This document shows, one piece after another, positions 14,708 through 22,243 of a stretch of DNA of 29,904 nt (positions within the stretch are counted from its first letter, which is position 1; every line of letters begins with the position of its first letter). Below the pieces are notes generated by a model that saw nothing but the letters and a program-made list of their open reading frames with translations, was not told where the DNA came from and ran no database searches. The position numbers and the translations under genes are program-made. The stretch spans positions 1 to 29,904 of the forward strand of contig JAPLTZ010000118.1 in assembly GCA_026397895.1 (NCBI GenBank), given 5' to 3'. The stretch comes from Verrucomicrobiota bacterium (GTDB lineage: Bacteria > Verrucomicrobiota > Verrucomicrobiia > Limisphaerales > JAFMIX01).

Positions 14708-15484
14708 TTGAAAAGCCGCTCGCCAGCCAAGCCGGGAAAAGTCGCGCTGGTCACCGGCTCGTCCAGCGGCATCGGCGCGGCCATCGCGGAACGGCTGGCC
14801 GCCGAGGGCTATCTCGCGCTCATCAACGCGCGCTCCGAAAATGCCGGCGCGCGGCGCACGCTCGCCGCCATCCGTGCCGCCGGTCACCGCGCGGAGCTTG
14901 CGCTGGGCGACCTTTCCCAAGTGTCCGAAATCCGCCGCCTGTTCACGGAAATCCGCGCGCGTTACGGGCGCATTGACGTGCTCGTGAACAACGCCGGCGT
15001 CTGTTCGTTTCACGAATGGAACGAAGTCACCGAGGAAATCTGGGATCAAACCCAGGATACCAACCTGCGTGCCGGTTTTTTTTGCACGCAGGAGGCGGCG
15101 CGGCTGATGATCGAGAAGAAAATCGCCGGTCGCATCATGGCCATCAGCTCCATTTCCGCCATCAAAGGCGGCACGGTGCAGACGCACTATTGTCCGAGCA
15201 AGGGCGGCCAGATTTCCATGATGAACGCCTTCGCCGTCTGCCTCGGCGGGCACGGCATCACCTGCAATTCCATCCTGCCCGGCACGATTGAGACGCCCAT
15301 CAACGCCGATTATCTCGCCACCGGCACGAACCGCGCCAACCTCGCCCGCCAGACCTGCGTCGGCTACATCGGGATGCCGCACGATGTCGCCGGCCTTGTC
15401 GCTTTTCTCGCGCGACCGGAAGCGCGCTACATCACCGGCGCTTCGATTCTGGTGGACGGCGGCGAAATGGTTAAACATCTTTGA
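14708..15484 (+). CDS. Short-chain dehydrogenase/reductase, probable L-rhamnose (or related sugar) 1-dehydrogenase
   Basis: 258 residues of a classical SDR. The cofactor motif TGSSSGIG is at 16-23, NNAG at 94-97, the catalytic serine in ISSIS near 148, and Y161-x3-K165 in HYCPSKGG. ITGASILVDGG closes the fold. The only in-frame start after an upstream stop (14675) is TTG at 14708. In the non-phosphorylative rhamnose and fucose pathways an SDR of this kind oxidises the sugar to its lactone with NAD(P)+. The operon context (acid-sugar dehydratase, aldolase, RhaT) supports that role. The preceding 183 bp (14525-14707) shows no gene and no strong promoter. Confidence 0.85.
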   Translation: MKSRSPAKPGKVALVTGSSSGIGAAIAERLAAEGYLALINARSENAGARRTLAAIRAAGHRAELALGDLSQVSEIRRLFTEIRARYGRIDVLVNNAGVCSFHEWNEVTEEIWDQTQDTNLRAGFFCTQEAARLMIEKKIAGRIMAISSISAIKGGTVQTHYCPSKGGQISMMNAFAVCLGGHGITCNSILPGTIETPINADYLATGTNRANLARQTCVGYIGMPHDVAGLVAFLARPEARYITGASILVDGGEMVKHL

Positions 15485-15492
15485 AATCTCCC

Positions 15493-16293
15493 ATGAGCCA
15501 GACCAAAAAAGAAAATTCCGGCGGCCACTCTGTCCGCATGCTGCGCACCGCCGAAATCGAAGTGCCGTGCCCGGAAGTTTACTGGATGGAAGGCTTCGCC
15601 GACTGGACGAAGCTGCAATTCCAGATGGCCGTCATCCGTGCCCACGGCAAAACCATCCTCGTCAACACCGGTTTCCCCGAAGACGTCACGGCGCTGACAA
15701 AAGCGTGGAGCGATTTCCTCGGCCCGCGCGCCACGCTCAAGCGCCCCGACGAATGGCGCACGCAGCACTTGCTCGCCGAAGCGGGCGTTGATCCGGCCAA
15801 GGTGGATTACGTCATCGTCACGCCCATCCAGCTTTACGCCACGGGCTGCCTGCATCTGTTTCCGAACGCCAAGTTCTGCTTCTCGCGGCGCGGTTGGATT
15901 GAAGACATCATCGCGCCGACGTATCCGCACCACGTTCCGCGGCAAGGCTGCATCAGCGACGAACACCTGCGCTGGCTGCAATTTGAGAACAACCAAAACC
16001 TCGTGCTCATGGACGACGTTCACGAATTGCTCCCCGGCCTGACGTGCCGCTGGGTCGGCGTGCATCACCGTTCGTCCCTGCTCGTCGAAGTGCAGACCGC
16101 GCGCGGCCTCGTGATGATGAGCGACTGCGCGTTCCACTACGCCAACATCGAGGAAAACAAGCCGCTCGGCATCGCCGAAAGCATCATCGAGGCGCACGCC
16201 GCCTACGCCGACATCCGCCGCCGCGCCGCCGTGTTCGTGCCGCTTTACGATCCGCTGGTGCAGGAGCGTTTTCCCGGAGGCAAAATTTCATGA
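15493..16293 (+). CDS. Metallo-beta-lactamase-fold protein with degenerate metal site, in lactonase position
   Basis: 266 residues from the ATG at 15493, 8 bp after the SDR stop. The layout follows AHL-lactonase-type MBL proteins: a strand with MAVIRAHGKTILVNTGFPED, then VDYVIVT, LFPNAKFCFS, VHHRSSLLVEVQT, GLVMMSDCAFHYANIE, and a final VPLYDP. Where HxHxDH should be, the sequence is T-P-I-Q-L-Y-A-T-G (110-118): P111, Q113, Y115 and A116 replace all four ligands. The terminal His is Y252. D211 is kept. A dinuclear zinc site is therefore unlikely. Its position between dehydrogenase and dehydratase is where a sugar lactonase is expected. Confidence 0.75.
   Translation: MSQTKKENSGGHSVRMLRTAEIEVPCPEVYWMEGFADWTKLQFQMAVIRAHGKTILVNTGFPEDVTALTKAWSDFLGPRATLKRPDEWRTQHLLAEAGVDPAKVDYVIVTPIQLYATGCLHLFPNAKFCFSRRGWIEDIIAPTYPHHVPRQGCISDEHLRWLQFENNQNLVLMDDVHELLPGLTCRWVGVHHRSSLLVEVQTARGLVMMSDCAFHYANIEENKPLGIAESIIEAHAAYADIRRRAAVFVPLYDPLVQERFPGGKIS
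16276..16280 (+). promoter_or_regulatory. Strong Shine-Dalgarno for the dehydratase
   Basis: GGAGG lies 9 bases before the ATG at 16290, inside the 3' end of the MBL-fold gene. It is one of the few clear Shine-Dalgarno sequences in the window and fixes the dehydratase start, ruling out the long upstream extension of that frame. Confidence 0.7.
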
Positions 16294-17480
16294 GCAAGCC
16301 CAATGACATCATCAAGGACATCCGCTGCGCCGACCTGCAATTCTCGCGCACGCCGGACACGCTGAAAAAAAATCTCTGCACGCCCACGAGCCGGTTCAAG
16401 CACGACCCGCGTTCCCGCAACGCCCAATGGTTCGGTCCGGTCGCGCTGACGCTCGTCGAAGTCGAGACCGCCGGCGGCGAAATCGGCCACGGCACGATCG
16501 GCGGCTTCACGTCGTCCGGCACGGACATCGTCGAGACCTACCTCAAGCCGCTCGCGCTCGGCCACAGCGTTTACGAAACCGAATTGCTCTGGGACAAACT
16601 CTACCGCGCCACCGTGCGCTTTGGTCGGCGTGGCGTGGCGCTGTCCGCCTTGAGCGCCATTGACATCGCGTGCTGGGATTTGAAAGGCAAGTTGCTCAAG
16701 CAGCCCGTCTACAATTTGCTCGGCGGCAAAGTCCGCGACCGCGTGCCGGCGTATTGCAGCCGGCTTTACGCGCTCGAAGATTTGGACGCGCTCGCCGCCG
16801 AGGCGCGCGGTTATGTGAAGCAGGGTTTCCGCGTGTTGAAACAGCGCTTCGGTTTCTCGCCCATTGACGGCACGGAAGGCATGAACCGCAACGTCGCGCT
16901 CATCCGCGCCGTGCGCGAAGCCGTCGGCGACGACATCGAACTCGCCGCCGACGCCTACATGGGTTGGGATTACAACTACGCCGTCGAGATGGAGCGCCGC
17001 CTGCGGCCGTATCGCCTCGCGTGGCTGGAAGAACCGTTCCTGCCGGACGATCTGCAAAGCTACGTCAAGCTGCGCGCCAAGAGCTCGACGCTGATTTCCT
17101 GCGGCGAACATGAATACACCAAGCAGGGATTCAAACACCTCATTGACATCGGCGCGGCGGACATTCTCCAGCCCGACGCCAACCGCGTCGGCGGCATCAC
17201 CGAGATGAAAAAGATTTGCGCGCTCGCCGAGGCGGCGGGCCTCCCCGTCTATCCGCACTCGAACGAGGCGCACAATTTCCACGTCATCGTCTCGCAGCCG
17301 AACTGCCCGCTCGTGGAATATTTCCCCAACGTCGAGCCCGACACCGGCAACGAGTTGTTCTGGAAAGTCTTCACCGGCGAACCGACGGCGGTGGACGGCT
17401 GCTTGACGCCGAGCAACAAACCCGGCCTCGGCATCGAGGTCAACCGCGCCGCCGTGAAAAAGCTCAAGTGGACCGCGTGA
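16290..17480 (+). CDS. Enolase-superfamily acid-sugar dehydratase, L-rhamnonate/fuconate dehydratase-like
   Basis: 396 residues; the start overlaps the previous stop as ATGA. It belongs to the mandelate racemase/muconate lactonising group: metal ligands D221 (LAADAYMGWD), E247 (AWLEEPF) and E273 (CGEHEY), the Asp-His dyad D296 (LQPDANRVGG) and H323 (YPHSNEAH), and a K-x-R pair (LKQRF, 184-186) on the second barrel strand. The N-terminal CTPTSRF and VEVETAGGEIGHG resemble E. coli rhamnonate dehydratase. The predicted reaction is water removal from an aldonate, giving the 2-keto-3-deoxy acid. With RhaT in the operon, L-rhamnonate is the best guess; L-fuconate or another aldonate remains possible. 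Confidence 0.87.
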   Translation: MSKPNDIIKDIRCADLQFSRTPDTLKKNLCTPTSRFKHDPRSRNAQWFGPVALTLVEVETAGGEIGHGTIGGFTSSGTDIVETYLKPLALGHSVYETELLWDKLYRATVRFGRRGVALSALSAIDIACWDLKGKLLKQPVYNLLGGKVRDRVPAYCSRLYALEDLDALAAEARGYVKQGFRVLKQRFGFSPIDGTEGMNRNVALIRAVREAVGDDIELAADAYMGWDYNYAVEMERRLRPYRLAWLEEPFLPDDLQSYVKLRAKSSTLISCGEHEYTKQGFKHLIDIGAADILQPDANRVGGITEMKKICALAEAAGLPVYPHSNEAHNFHVIVSQPNCPLVEYFPNVEPDTGNELFWKVFTGEPTAVDGCLTPSNKPGLGIEVNRAAVKKLKWTA

Positions 17481-17488
17481 CGCAAATC

Positions 17489-18412
17489 ATGGCCAAGAAA
17501 AATCACATCCCCGACTGGCTCACTGGCGTGCTGCCGGTGCTGCCCACGCCGTTCACGCCGCAGGACGAGGTGGATTATACGGCATTGGAAAAGCTCGTGG
17601 ACTTCGCCGCCAAGTGCGGCGTGAAGACCGTCGTGACGCCCGCATTCGGCAGCGAGTTCTACAAACTGGACGGTGGCGAGCGCCAGCGCGTCATCGAAAT
17701 CGCCGTGGCGCAGGCGGCGAAAAGGAAATTGCGCGTCGTTGTGCAATGCAACCACACCACGCCTCGCCTCGCCGCGAAGCTCGCCGCCGAAGCGCGCGGG
17801 TTGGGCGCAGCCGCGGTAGCAACGGCCTTGCCCCGCGCTTTCGCCGCCAGCGAGAATCAGTTGTTCGACTACGCCCGCCGCGTCTGCGATGCCACGGACT
17901 TGCCGGTGATTGTTCAGGACTGGAATCCCGGCGGCAAATCCGCCGCCGCCGCTTTCTTCGTCCGGCTGCATCGCGCTTGCGCAAACTTCCGCATGGCCAA
18001 GCTGGAAGAAGCGGGCATCGGCGCGACCATCCGCGCCATCGCGCGCGAAACCGGCGGGCGCGTCGGCGTGTTGAGCGGCTGGGGCGGCAGCTTCGCCATC
18101 CAGCAGCACGGCGCTGGTTTGAGCGGACTCATGCCGGGTCTGGCGCTGGCGGATGTGTTCGTCCGCATCTGGGCGCAACTGCAAGCCGGCAAGCGCGACG
18201 CTGCGCTCAAACTTTTCTCGGAACTTACGCCCTACCTGCAATTCTCGTTGCAAACCTTCGAGCAATTTCATCACGCCGAAAAAGGTCTGCTCGTCCGACG
18301 CGGCGTGTTGAAGAACGCCATCGTCCGCCCCGTCACCATCGAACTGGACACCGATGCGAAAGCCTATCTCGATCTACTGACCACACGCCTGCTCATCACA
18401 ATCAAAAAATAA
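17489..18412 (+). CDS. DHDPS/NAL-family aldolase, probable 2-keto-3-deoxy-sugar-acid aldolase
   Basis: 307 residues from the ATG at 17489, 8 bp after the dehydratase stop. The TIM-barrel family pattern is visible: GVLPVLPTPFTPQDEVDY at the N-terminus, a GSEFYKLDGGER block where GEFxxLxxxER is usual, and FRMAKLEEAG with the Schiff-base lysine at K171. The tyrosine of the family motif YNVP is replaced (VQDWNP, D144-W145). Expected chemistry is retro-aldol cleavage of the 2-keto-3-deoxy acid to pyruvate and an aldehyde, which for rhamnose would be L-lactaldehyde. The missing tyrosine weakens the prediction. The context is strong: it sits between the dehydratase and the rhamnose transporter. Confidence 0.82.
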   Translation: MAKKNHIPDWLTGVLPVLPTPFTPQDEVDYTALEKLVDFAAKCGVKTVVTPAFGSEFYKLDGGERQRVIEIAVAQAAKRKLRVVVQCNHTTPRLAAKLAAEARGLGAAAVATALPRAFAASENQLFDYARRVCDATDLPVIVQDWNPGGKSAAAAFFVRLHRACANFRMAKLEEAGIGATIRAIARETGGRVGVLSGWGGSFAIQQHGAGLSGLMPGLALADVFVRIWAQLQAGKRDAALKLFSELTPYLQFSLQTFEQFHHAEKGLLVRRGVLKNAIVRPVTIELDTDAKAYLDLLTTRLLITIKK

Positions 18413-18415
18413 TTT

Positions 18416-19522
18416 ATGGATAATCCATTTGTCGGAGTCGGACTGCACGCCGCCGGCGGCGTCGCGCACGGTTCGTTTTACGCGCCGCTGAAAAAAGTGC
18501 GGACGTGGGCGTGGGAATCTGCTTGGTTGGTGCAGGGATTCGCCGCGTGGCTCATCATGCCGTGGCTCGTCTGCTGGCTGACCGGGGCGCATCCCATCGC
18601 CGCTCTCTCGCAATCCTCGTGGCGGACGATCGGCTTCACGTTCCTCTTCGGCGCGATGTGGGGCGCGGGCAGCCTGACTTTTGGTTTGAGCATGCGCTAT
18701 CTCGGCATGTCGCTCGGCCAGGCGGTGGCGCTGGGCTACACCGTTTCGTTGGGCACGCTCGTGCCGCCGCTGTTCACCGGACAATTCGCAACTCTCACCG
18801 GCAACGCCGGCGGACGTGTGGTGTTGCTGGGCGTGCTGGCCTGTCTGGGCGGAATCGGCCTGTGCGGTCTGGCCGGCGTGCGCCGCGAGCGCGAATGCAG
18901 CGGGGCGCGCGTCGGGGCAGGGCGGGCGTCGCTGGGACTCGGCTTCGCGGTGGCGACGTTCTCCGGCATCATGAGTTCGGGATTCGCGTTCGGGATTCAA
19001 GCGGGCCAGCCCATCGCGGAAGCGGCGTTCAAGAATGGTGCGCCTTCAATTTTCAAAAATGGTCCGGTCTTCGTGGTGGTGATGGCCGGCGGATTTCTGG
19101 TCAACTTCCTCTGGTGTCTGTTCCTCGGCCTGCGCAACCGCTCCGTGGGCGACCTCATCGGCCGCAGCAACGGCCAGCAACACGACTGGCACGGCGCTGC
19201 CGGCGAGCAGCACGAAGCCGCCGGCATCATCGGGCGCAATTATCTCTGGGCCGGGCTGGCGGGCGCGACGTGGTATGTGGGCTTCATGCTCTACGGCATG
19301 GGGACGACGTTCATGGGTAAGTATGATTTCACGAGCTGGTCCATCCATCTGGCGTTCGTGATCGTGTTCAGCACGCTGTGCGGCATCCTCGCGCGCGAAT
19401 GGCGCGGCGTGAGCCGGCACACGGCGCTGCTCGTCGCGGCGGCGATGTTCATCCTCGTGTCGTCCACGTTCGTGATCGCAGTGGGCAACCGCATGGCGAG
19501 CGCTGCGGTGGCGGGGCATTGA
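18416..19522 (+). CDS. rhaT: L-rhamnose/proton symporter RhaT
   Basis: 368 residues, somewhat longer than E. coli RhaT (344). Recognisable blocks are GVAHGSFYAPLKKVRTWAWE at the start, FLFGAMWGAGSLTFGLSMRY and LGMSLGQAVALGYTVSLGTL, then a GGRVVLLGVLACLGGIGLCG segment and a C-terminal YDFTSWSIHLAFVIVFSTLC block. About ten transmembrane helices are expected. RhaT imports L-rhamnose (and L-lyxose) with protons across the inner membrane. A hydrophilic insert at about 240-265 (RSNGQQHDWHGAAGEQHEAA) is absent from the E. coli protein as I recall it. The gene starts 3 bp after the aldolase stop and ends 6 bp from the convergent AraC gene. Confidence 0.93.
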   Translation: MDNPFVGVGLHAAGGVAHGSFYAPLKKVRTWAWESAWLVQGFAAWLIMPWLVCWLTGAHPIAALSQSSWRTIGFTFLFGAMWGAGSLTFGLSMRYLGMSLGQAVALGYTVSLGTLVPPLFTGQFATLTGNAGGRVVLLGVLACLGGIGLCGLAGVRRERECSGARVGAGRASLGLGFAVATFSGIMSSGFAFGIQAGQPIAEAAFKNGAPSIFKNGPVFVVVMAGGFLVNFLWCLFLGLRNRSVGDLIGRSNGQQHDWHGAAGEQHEAAGIIGRNYLWAGLAGATWYVGFMLYGMGTTFMGKYDFTSWSIHLAFVIVFSTLCGILAREWRGVSRHTALLVAAAMFILVSSTFVIAVGNRMASAAVAGH

Positions 19523-19528
19523 AGCGGG

Positions 19529-20452
19529 TCAGCGGTTTGCGCGGCGGTTGAGTTGCCGCCGCCACGGCTGCGGGGCAAGACCGGTGAGGGCTTTGAACTG
19601 GTTCGAGAGGTGCGAGGCGGAGTCGAAGCCGAGAATCTCGGCGATTTCCTTCACGGGCTTGGCGGTGTTGGCGAGAAAGTCCTGCGCCTTTTGCAGCCGC
19701 ACCTGCGTGTGATATTGCTTGGGGCTGACGCCGGTCTGCTTCTTGAACACCTGCCGGAAATGGGAGTAGCCCATGTTCAATTCCCGCGCCAGCCGGTGCA
19801 TCTGGAGGTTTTCCTGGCAGCGTTGCGCGAGCAGCATCTGGGCGCGCTGGATGACTTCGTCGGTCTGGCGCTGCTCCTTGCCGCGCGGCGACTGCGCCTG
19901 TTCGATGACGGCGAGCAGTTGCAGGCAGAGCGTGGACAGCACCGCCTGCGCGCCGGGCGAGCTGCGTTGCGCCCACGAATGGCAGCGTTCGAAACAGTGC
20001 AGCACGTCGGGGTTGAGTCCCAGATTCAGCACGGGTTTTTTCGGGGAAATGATTCCGGCGGAACGCGCCTGGTCGAACACGCGCCCCTGGCATTCGATCC
20101 AATGTTCCACCCAGCCGACTTCGGGGTCGGGGGCGTAGCGGTGCCAGATTTCGGGGAACAGGATGAAGAGCGTGCCGGGTTCGATGCGGTAGCGGCGGCG
20201 CGGTTTGCCGGATTCAAACCAGCCGGTGCCTTCGCTGATGTAGAGCATCTGGTAGGCGTGCAGGATGCGGCCGTCCGCCCAGTCGAAATGATGATCCACC
20301 GGGTGCCGCAGGACGGGATACGGCCGGCACGGTGGCAGGGTGCGGGCGTAGCCGGTGGAGGTGACGGTGCCGCCCCACGGAAAAGTCCGGTTCGCCGGCA
20401 GGTAAACGAAATAGTCTTTCTGAAAACTTTTCACGGGTGGCAGAATTTGCAT
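19529..20452 (-). CDS. AraC-family transcriptional regulator (rhamnose/sulfatase locus)
   Basis: 307 residues from the ATG at 20452. The N-terminal half is a cupin-like sensor domain with YQMLYISEGTGWFES, RIEPGTLFILFPEIWHRYAP and GWVEHWIECQG. The C-terminal ~95 residues hold two helix-turn-helix motifs: LQMHRLARELNMGYSHFRQV and the signature IAEILGFDSASHLSNQFK. This is the AraC/XylS layout of sugar-sensing activators. It is convergent with rhaT and divergent from sulfatase 4, 54 bp apart, so it may regulate both the rhamnose operon and the sulfatase. A rhamnose-type inducer is inference. The frame stays open far upstream through the opposite-strand sulfatase, but that extension is spurious. 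Confidence 0.9.
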   Translation of the reverse strand: MQILPPVKSFQKDYFVYLPANRTFPWGGTVTSTGYARTLPPCRPYPVLRHPVDHHFDWADGRILHAYQMLYISEGTGWFESGKPRRRYRIEPGTLFILFPEIWHRYAPDPEVGWVEHWIECQGRVFDQARSAGIISPKKPVLNLGLNPDVLHCFERCHSWAQRSSPGAQAVLSTLCLQLLAVIEQAQSPRGKEQRQTDEVIQRAQMLLAQRCQENLQMHRLARELNMGYSHFRQVFKKQTGVSPKQYHTQVRLQKAQDFLANTAKPVKEIAEILGFDSASHLSNQFKALTGLAPQPWRRQLNRRANR

Positions 20453-20494
20453 GTTTTTCGGCAAACTGTCTATTTCGTAACGCGCGGCATCGGT

Positions 20495-20500
20495 TATTAT
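20495..20500 (+). promoter_or_regulatory. -10 box of the sulfatase 4 promoter
   Basis: TATTAT ends 6 bases before the ATG at 20507, so initiation would be at or beside the start codon. No -35 box is visible at 16-18 bp, which is common for activator-dependent promoters; the divergent AraC protein is the obvious candidate activator. Only 54 bp separate the two genes. Confidence 0.45.
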
Positions 20501-20506
20501 CGTCCC

Positions 20507-22222
20507 ATGCAAAGCCCCCAGACTGCCTTCCGGCAAGCCGCCCTGTCGCTTGCGCTCGTTCTGCTGGCCGCGCGCGCTCTGCCGGCCAAGGAGACCGCGC
20601 CGGCGGCGCGCCCCAACATCCTCATCATCCTCGCCGACGACATGGGCTTCTCGGATGTCGGCTGCTACGGCGGCGAAATCCAGACGCCGAACGTGGACCG
20701 GCTCGCGGCGAACGGGCTGCGCTTCACGCAATTCTACAACACCGCGCGCTGCTGGTCGTCGCGCGCGTGCGTGCTCACCGGCTATTACGCGCAGGCCGTG
20801 CGGCGCGATGCGTTGCCGGACGCCGAGCTTGGCGAATTCGGCGAGGGCGGGGCCAAAGGTGGTGGCAACGGCATCCGTCCGCGGTGGGCGCAACTGCTGC
20901 CGGCGTATCTTAAGCCGCTCGGCTATCGCTCGTATCATTCCGGCAAATGGCACGTGGACGGGCTGAACCTTGCCGGCGGCTTCGACCATTCCTATTCGAT
21001 CGAGGATCACAATCGCTATTTCACGCCGAAAAAACATACGGAAGACGATGTGCCGCTGCCGCCCGTCGAGGCCGGCACCAATTTTTACCTGACCACCTTC
21101 ATCGCCGACCACGCGATCAAATACCTCAAGGAACACGCCGCGAAATATTCCGGCCAGCCGTTCTTTGAATACCTCGCGTTCACCGCGCCGCACTTTCCGC
21201 TGCACGCCTTGCCGCAGGACATCGCCATCTACAAGGACATTTATGAAAAAGGCTGGGACGCCGTTCGCGCCGAGCGTTATGCGCGGCTGAAAAAAATGGG
21301 GCTCGTTACCTGCGACCTTTCCCCGCGCGACCCCGTCGCCGCTCCGCGTTGGAATCTGTCCGAGGCGAAACTGCGCGAGAAAATCGGGCCGGGCGAAGTC
21401 GGCCACGCCGTTCCGTGGGCCAGCCTCACCGCCGAGCAGAAGAAATTCCAGGCCGTTCACGCCGCGATGATCCACCGCATGGACATTGAAATCGGGCGCG
21501 TGCTCGACCAGATCAAGGCCATGGGCGCGCTCGACAACACCGTCATTTTCTTCATGTCCGACAACGGCGCGACCGCCGAGCAGATCATCCGCGGCGACGG
21601 CCACGACCCCGCCGCGCCGGTCGGTTCGGCCAAGACCTTCCTCGGCATCGGGCCGGGCTGGTCCACGGCGGCGAACACGCCGTTCCGCCTGCACAAGTCG
21701 TGGGTGCACGAAGGCGGCATCAGCACGCCGCTCATCGTGCAATGGCCCGCCGGTTTGAAGGCGCACGGTGAATTGCGCGACAATCCCGGCCATCTCATCG
21801 ACCTCGTGCCGACGATCCTCGACCTCGCCGGCGGCAAACAGCCGGAGAAAGTTGGCGGCATGGCGGTGCCGCCGTTGCAGGGCAAAAGCCTCGTGCCTGC
21901 TTTCGCCAAGGACGGCGCGGTGGCGCGCGATTACCTGTGGTGGTTTCACGACGGCAACCGCGCCGTCCGCGTGGGCGACTGGAAGCTGGTGGCCGATCAT
22001 CAGTCGCCGTGGGAGCTTTACGACCTGCGTGCCGACCGGGCGGAGTCGAAAAATTTGGCGGCGGCGAACCCCGGCAAAGTCAAGGAGCTGGAACAGGAAT
22101 GGTTGAAACACGCGAAGGCATTCCACGCGCTCGCGCAGCAAGACCCGCCAGCCGCACCGGCGGGCAAGAAGAAAAACGGCAAAGTGGGCCGGGGAAAAGC
22201 CTCGGAAACAGAAGCCGAATAA
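20507..22222 (+). CDS. Secreted sulfatase-fold protein with unusual CWSSR active site (sulfatase 4)
   Basis: 571 residues with signal peptide (FRQAALSLALVLLAARALPA). The Asp pair is in PNILIILADDMGFSDVGCYG; the nucleophile region reads ARCWSSRACVLTGYY with C82. The residue two after the cysteine is Ser, where formylglycine maturation normally needs Pro or Ala. HSGKWHVDG and FFMSDNGAT carry the other conserved catalytic and metal residues. The RFTQFYNTARCW opening and overall size match the long arylsulfatases abundant in Planctomycetes and Verrucomicrobia, whose motif is usually CWPTR. The C-terminus is a Lys/Gly-rich tail. It is followed 21 bp later by an SGNH esterase, probably co-transcribed. 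Confidence 0.9.
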   Translation: MQSPQTAFRQAALSLALVLLAARALPAKETAPAARPNILIILADDMGFSDVGCYGGEIQTPNVDRLAANGLRFTQFYNTARCWSSRACVLTGYYAQAVRRDALPDAELGEFGEGGAKGGGNGIRPRWAQLLPAYLKPLGYRSYHSGKWHVDGLNLAGGFDHSYSIEDHNRYFTPKKHTEDDVPLPPVEAGTNFYLTTFIADHAIKYLKEHAAKYSGQPFFEYLAFTAPHFPLHALPQDIAIYKDIYEKGWDAVRAERYARLKKMGLVTCDLSPRDPVAAPRWNLSEAKLREKIGPGEVGHAVPWASLTAEQKKFQAVHAAMIHRMDIEIGRVLDQIKAMGALDNTVIFFMSDNGATAEQIIRGDGHDPAAPVGSAKTFLGIGPGWSTAANTPFRLHKSWVHEGGISTPLIVQWPAGLKAHGELRDNPGHLIDLVPTILDLAGGKQPEKVGGMAVPPLQGKSLVPAFAKDGAVARDYLWWFHDGNRAVRVGDWKLVADHQSPWELYDLRADRAESKNLAAANPGKVKELEQEWLKHAKAFHALAQQDPPAAPAGKKKNGKVGRGKASETEAE

Positions 22223-22243
22223 CCATTTCACCTGAAGCTGCCC

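Noticed and set aside
14635..14711. Short frame MNHPANPSFASP... before the SDR gene as a leader peptide
   Set aside because: No Shine-Dalgarno, no attenuator hairpin and no sugar- or amino-acid-specific codon run; chance is the simpler explanation.
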